Source of the DNA: Dendrobium chrysotoxum | Taxonomy: Eukaryota > Streptophyta > Magnoliopsida > Asparagales > Orchidaceae | DNA length: 64,000 nt | Reading direction: 5' to 3' | Assembly: GCA_019925795.1 (NCBI GenBank) | Contig: CM034314.1 | Span: 23,677,774 to 23,741,773 of the forward strand | In this document: in pieces, positions 59,220-64,000 of the stretch | Position numbering within the stretch: position 1 is the stretch's first letter | Layout: every line of letters begins with the position of its first letter | The notes under the pieces: model-generated | Databases searched by the model: none | The model's input: the letters and a program-made list of their open reading frames with translations, nothing else | Told to the model about the DNA's origin: nothing | Translations under genes and position numbers: made by a program

Positions 59220-60725
59220 AATAGATCTCTCAACATAAAGTATTTAAGTATATATATACTATTTTAAAATAATTTTAAAATACATATTTAATCTATACAT
59301 AAAACTATATAAAGACATAAATTTTAAATTTAAAATACTTAAAGATATGATTAGGGCAAATTCAATATCTAAATGAGAGATCTACTGATCTACCAAGATT
59401 GTTTGAAAATAGATTTTTAGTTTTCAAAATAATTAATATAGTATTTAATTAAATATTAATTAGATACTAAAATAATTAAGTAATTAAAATAAATTTAAAA
59501 TAAATCAAGTTTTGACCTCTAAAGTTAGTTTCAAATTAAAGTGCTCAATTTTCTAAAAATTTTGATATATTATACTCATTTTTCTGATTTAAAATGAATT
59601 TATTATGAATTTTTGAAGTTTAAATCATTTAAAAGGAATTTTTAATTAATTTTAAATTAATTAAAATTTAAAATAGTTTTAAAACCAGTTAATTTAAATC
59701 TTAAAAGTTTTCTGAAATTTTAAAATTATATATATATATATATATATTGATTTTCAAAAATACTTATTAATTATTAATTAAATATTAATTAATAATCAAG
59801 TATTTAATTAATTAAAATATAAAATATAGTTTAAATTAATTTAATTTCAAAATTAGAATACTTTAAAATAATTACTTAATTATTAAAAATTAATTAATAA
59901 AAAAAATTAACATTAAATTAATAAATATTAATTAATAATTTAATTATTAAAATGTTATAAATCATTTAAGTAATATTAAATAACTTAATTAAATTTTATT
60001 TGAATTTTCAAATATTTTTAAAATTAATATTAAATTTAAAATTAATTAATTATTAATTAATTATTTAAATATTTAATTAAAATATTAAATGATATTAAAT
60101 ATTTTAAATTATTTTAAAATTTTAAGATTTTTTAAATAATATTTAAAATTTTCTAATTAAAGTTAATATTAGTTAAAATATTAACTCATTTAATATTAAT
60201 TAAAGTAGTAAATTATTTAATATTAATTAACATATTAAATATTATATGTTAATTAAAGCTTTAAAAAATTTAATATTAATTAAAGGGATAAATTATTTAA
60301 TATTAATTAAAATATCAAATAATTTAATATTAAATAAAATTAATATTAAGTTTTAAAATTAATTCATTAAATTCAAAATAATTTTATAATATATATAAAT
60401 GTGTATATTAATTTGAAATTAATTTTTGATTTTTTTTTATTTTAATAATTTGATAATTTAAAATTAAATTTTAAAAATAAAATTTTAAATGTTATATAAT
60501 ATTTTAATCATCATTTTTTTTATTAAAATTTTAACTTTAAAATAATTAAATTTTAATATTTAAAATAATTTAAAATATTTTTAGTACTTTTAAATTAATA
60601 TTAATTTTAAATCAAAGTATTGAATTTTCTGAAAATATTAATATATAATATATATTTTTTTATTATTTAAAATTAATTTTAATATTTATTATAAAAAAAA
60701 TTAAAATGATTTTAACTAATTTAAA
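59220..60725. repeat. very AT-rich low-complexity block
   Basis: About 1.5 kb is almost entirely A and T, dominated by TTAATTAA, ATTTAAAT and AATATTAAAT words, with an (AT)n run near 59,728. The equivalent interval of X copy 1 is roughly half as long. No coding frame is present. Confidence 0.85.
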
Positions 60726-60735
60726 ATCATATTAA

Positions 60736-61080
60736 ACGGGTGGCGGCACCGCCACCAGCAGAGGGACACGCGGCGAGCTTCTATTGGCCGTGCGGAAACC
60801 ACAGCTAATCATTAGTCGGCGGCGCAATGCCGACAATGATTGCAAAATCACTAAACCGCGGACATGGTTTACTTATCCGCGTCAGCAGATTCCCGTCGCC
60901 GTCCAATCCTCCGTGGTATGAAACGGACGGTTCAGATGGCGCCGAACGATGATTTAATCCTATGGCCGCTGATACACGTTGGGCCGAAGCACAGAAAGGC
61001 GGAATATCAGCCGTTGATCAACAGATCGACGACTGATATTTCATATATTTCAACTGAACTGCGAAATGAACCCTAGAATG
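60736..61080. other. GC-rich, CpG-bearing segment of X copy 2
   Basis: Composition switches abruptly from AT-rich to GC-rich (GGTGGCGGCACCGCCACC at 60,740). CpG-bearing words such as GCCGTCCAATCC and ACGGACGGTTCAG follow. An open frame of 70 codons (60,864-61,076) has no recognisable domain and is taken as incidental. The diverged equivalent in copy 1 is around 26,940-27,200. Confidence 0.6.
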
Positions 61081-61819
61081 AAAAACTGGCTCGTTCTTTC
61101 AATCCAGACGATCAAATTGTGTGCAATTTTAAACATAAAAAGCACACATGAACAGAATTCTTGTGGGATAGTTTTAATAATCTAAGATGCACTAAATCAA
61201 AAGCTATTTAGCCTAAGTGTCTTAAGCTAGGGTTAAGTTTTTTACCTTAATTAAAGGACGGTTTGGACCGTTTAGGATATCTCTGAACTTGTTGTCTGTC
61301 CACGCAACTTTTCCTAGTTGATATCGCGGCCCGAAACACTACGGATCGTCGAGAACGAGCCTTGGATGGATTAAGCTTTGGTTCGCTGGAATAAGGTCAC
61401 CAGCTAGCTTTGACCGGTGGATTCTTGTCATGGATGTGAGGAGGAGGTGGTTGAGGGCTTGAAGAAGTAGAGAGCTCGGCTAGAGAGGCTGGAAAAGGTG
61501 AGAGACTGCTAGGGTTAAAATGAGCTTTGATTTTTTATTCTTTCCCTATTCAAACGTCCCTGAGCTTATTGGACGACTAGGATCATTTAGGGAAGCTCTT
61601 AGATGATTGACATCTGTCCCCAGGGCAGGTGGGAGGCAGGGAGATCAAGGATAAAGGACAATCCATGTGGAAAGTGTATTTTTCACCTAGTGATCATGTG
61701 GGAGTGATGAGAGCCATGTGATCTTGATCTAAAGGCTATGGAGAGCCCTGGGAAGGTTATAGAGCCTATTTAAACAGCTAGAAGGATTTAAATCAGAGTG
61801 CATTATGTTTAAGAGGGGT

Positions 61820-62980
61820 TATGAAAGTTTGACTCATATAAAAGCTTGGTTTAACCACTTGACTAGTCCCCATGCCACATGGCAGCTGAGGTGCCATGGG
61901 TGAAGGATTTGGATGCTGGATTGATTACTTGAATGGATTTAAAGCTTGAGGATTAAAGTATGAATGAGTTAGAGGGGTTTTAAAGAGGTTTAAGCATGCT
62001 TTGACTTACATAGGCTTCTTGTTGACTAGTCAATATCCAAGTAGACTGATGAGGTGGCAGATGGGATGTTGTATAGAGCTAGTTGGACTAGTTTGGAAGG
62101 CCTTAATTCTAAATGTTGAGTTTTGAGGGTTTGGAATGGTTTTGACCAAGTCTTATTGGGTTGACTTGGTCAAATCAAATTCTACTTGATTCATGGTGAC
62201 TTTGGAGCATTTAAACCATAAATTAAATATGATTGAAGATTTAATGGAGTTAAAGATCAATTGATTTAATTGATATGATTTGATTTGACTCAAATGGGTC
62301 AGATTGAGCTAGACTTGGATCTTAGTTGACTTGGTCAACTATTGACTGGGTCAAAGGTCCAGTCAAATTAAGATCATTGGGGGAAATGCCCAAAAAGGGA
62401 TTTGAACAGGTTTAAAGTTAATCTAAAGTTCAATTAAATATGATAAAGCTTAAGGGTTGAACTGGTCAACCTGGGTGACTTGGTCAACCAGGTTGACCCA
62501 GGGTTGAAGTCTAGACTAGGCAGGTTTGAATTGATGTTTTAAGTTTGGTGGAGGTGGTTTGAAGGATCAAAATGATCATTTGGGTCAAATGACTTATTTA
62601 GGCCCTTAATGGGCCTAATGGGTCAACTGGGTTGACTTGGTCAACCAGGTTGACCAAAGGTTAAGGATTGGGTCCAACCAGTTCAGAATGATATTTTGAG
62701 TCTACTGATGGTGGTCTCAAGGTCTAGGGAGATCATTTGGTCAAAATGACCTATTTGGGCCCTTAATGGACCTTTAAGTCAATCTTGGTTGACTTGGTAA
62801 ACCAGGTGGGTCCAGGGTCTGGGAATGGGTTCAACAGATTTGAAATGACATTTGGAGACCAATTGAGGTGGTCCCAAGGTCTGAGGAGGTCATTTGGTCA
62901 AAATGCCCTATTTTGATCCTAAAGGGCCTCTTTGGTCAACTAAATTGACCCAGGGTCTGGTTTTGGGTCTAACAGGTTTG
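61820..62980. promoter_or_regulatory. TTGAC (W-box core) array in repeat X
   Basis: More than twenty TTGAC or GTCAA cores occur in about 1.2 kb, often paired as GGTTGACTTGGTCAACCAGG (62,631) and related text. The array recurs in copy 1 at 39,380-40,200. On the minus strand it lies upstream of the putative transcription start of X, so it would be in U3. Confidence 0.55.
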
Positions 62981-63699
62981 GTTTGATATTTGAAACTTGC
63001 TGGAAGTAGTAGCATTTGATTTGGAGCTCATTTGATTCAAATGGCTATTTACACCCCATAGGGGTATTTTGGTGATTTCGACCCCTGGTCAGCTAGAGGT
63101 CAAATTGAGCCCAATAAAATGCATTTTATTGCTCAATGGGTCATAATCAAGGGTCTGGAAGTGATTTGAGGGTTTGGAGAAGGCTCCAAGATCAGGATCC
63201 ACTGGGTGGTAGGTCCAGTGGCACGGACTGTAAATATTTGGAGGTTTTACAGCCTTTGGATTTTAATCCAATTTTTTGGGTTAGAGACCTCAGAATGAGC
63301 TCAAATTTGGAGGATTTCCTCTAGAGACATGTCACATCAGTGTGGAACTAATAGATCCTGAATCAGAGGTCATTTAATAGGGTTTTAAAATGTTCAAAGA
63401 TTTATTGGAAAAGGCTTTCAGGACTTAGACCTTTGGCCTTAGGTTTGAGCCTGGATTTCTAGTTTTTAACTGGATTTTGAATTTGTGTGGTTGAATTTAA
63501 ATCATCCATATCACTTATGATCATTTTGAATGATCATGAGTAATAAGATAGGATTGAAGTTTGATTAAAGATTAGATCAAGTATTTAAGTCTGGATTGAA
63601 CTAGAGATTGAATTGCCTAGGGATGTAGGCAAGTTTGAAGCTTGAGTGGGTTTAAAGTCTTGGTTTGATTGAAATTTGAATTGAATGAAGGTTTGGATT

Positions 63700-64000
63700 A
63701 ATCCTAGATCTATATTGATCTAAGGTCTAGGCTGATCTTAGAGTCTGGGTAGATCTAAGAACCTGGAATCCAAGAGAATCTTAGGGTCTAGGACAGTCTT
63801 AAAGTCTAGGATCTAAAAGAATCCTAGTGTCTAGGGAAGTATTAAACTATGGATCTAGGAGAATCTCAAGATCTAAAATAATCTAGAGGGTAGATTGATC
63901 TAAGACCTGAATTGATCCTAGGGTCTAGAATAGATCCTAAGGACTGAAGTCTAGGAAGATCCTGGAGTCTAGAAGTCCTAGGGTTTAGGGTCTAGAATAA
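63700..64000. repeat. degenerate CTAG/GATC-rich short repeats
   Basis: Words like GATCTAAGGTCTAGG, AGGGTCTAGGA and GATCCTAGGGTCTAGAAT recur every 15-35 bases to the window edge. Copy 1 of X does not contain this stretch; it ends before it. Confidence 0.7.

Larger units (their letters stand above)
55133..64000 (-). mobile_element. repeat X copy 2 (leaves the window)
   Basis: This begins TGGGTGTTTGG, matching TGCGTTTACT of copy 1, and is colinear with it through all landmarks listed there to about 63,650. It is non-coding throughout and at least 8.87 kb long. It differs from copy 1 by a 1.5-kb AT-rich block, a 162-bp tandem duplication, and a GC-rich CpG-bearing segment where copy 1 is CpG-poor. 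The left end abuts Athila LTR C, not a primer site. It is therefore a solo LTR or the 3' LTR of an element extending to the right. The five bases TCTAT (55,128-55,132) are the predicted target duplication. Confidence 0.65.

Noticed and set aside
60864..61076. 70-codon ORF in the GC-rich segment of X copy 2
   Set aside because: It is not conserved in X copy 1 and has no domain; GC-rich DNA simply has fewer stop codons.

Overview
The window is nuclear DNA of a flowering plant, from an intergenic block made almost entirely of nested retrotransposons. The evidence is Ty1/copia elements with plant-type initiator-tRNA-Met primer sites, Ty3/gypsy (Athila/Tat-like) polyproteins, MITEs and long AT-rich non-coding repeats. 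No host protein-coding gene, rRNA, tRNA or CRISPR array could be supported. The species cannot be named from this sequence.

Layout. 1-9,400: mostly unrecognised AT-rich DNA, with a foldback element at 5.77 kb and a dispersed repeat 'Y' (8.37-9.31 kb) whose inverted partner lies at 43.23-44.09 kb. 10.4-12.2 kb: broken minus-strand Ty3/gypsy gag and RT/RNase H, cut by a MITE; a second MITE lies at 13.1 kb. 13.5-18.0 kb: two Athila-like LTRs around a decayed gag. 18.0-19.4 kb: truncated Sirevirus-type LTR. 19.75-22.48 kb and 40.76-43.15 kb: the two halves of one Athila-like gag-pol, split inside reverse transcriptase. The splitting insert is 'X', a non-coding element of about 6.9 kb with 5'-TG...CA-3' ends, read here as a very long solo LTR. 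X was itself later hit at 27.75 kb by Sirevirus 1. 44.1-55.1 kb: a minus-strand Athila-like LTR interrupted by Sirevirus 2. 55.13 kb to the end: a second, longer copy of X running out of the window.

Sirevirus 1 (27,752-39,141, minus strand) is complete, with LTRs of 1,774 and 1,725 bp, TSD CCTTA, PBS and PPT. It has extended gag, pol and a 380-codon env-like ORF. Its pol carries three in-frame stops and its gag one. Sirevirus 2 (44,978-54,954, minus strand, TSD GGTTC) is the same kind of element but older and heavily broken. A hand count over the last ~425 and ~330 bases of the LTR pairs gives about 3% and 9% divergence.

Most interesting: (a) the env-like ORF of Sirevirus 1 is preceded by its own promoter-like module, a cluster of the palindromes that otherwise fill the LTR U3 followed by a good TATA box 61 nt before the ATG; (b) both Sireviruses keep the same 14-nt stop-to-stop gap between gag and pol, ending in a splice-acceptor-like TTTTGTAG; (c) U3 palindrome arrays have the same layout but different family-specific sequences; (d) X is an unusually long ORF-free LTR-like unit with a dense array of TTGAC (W-box) cores.
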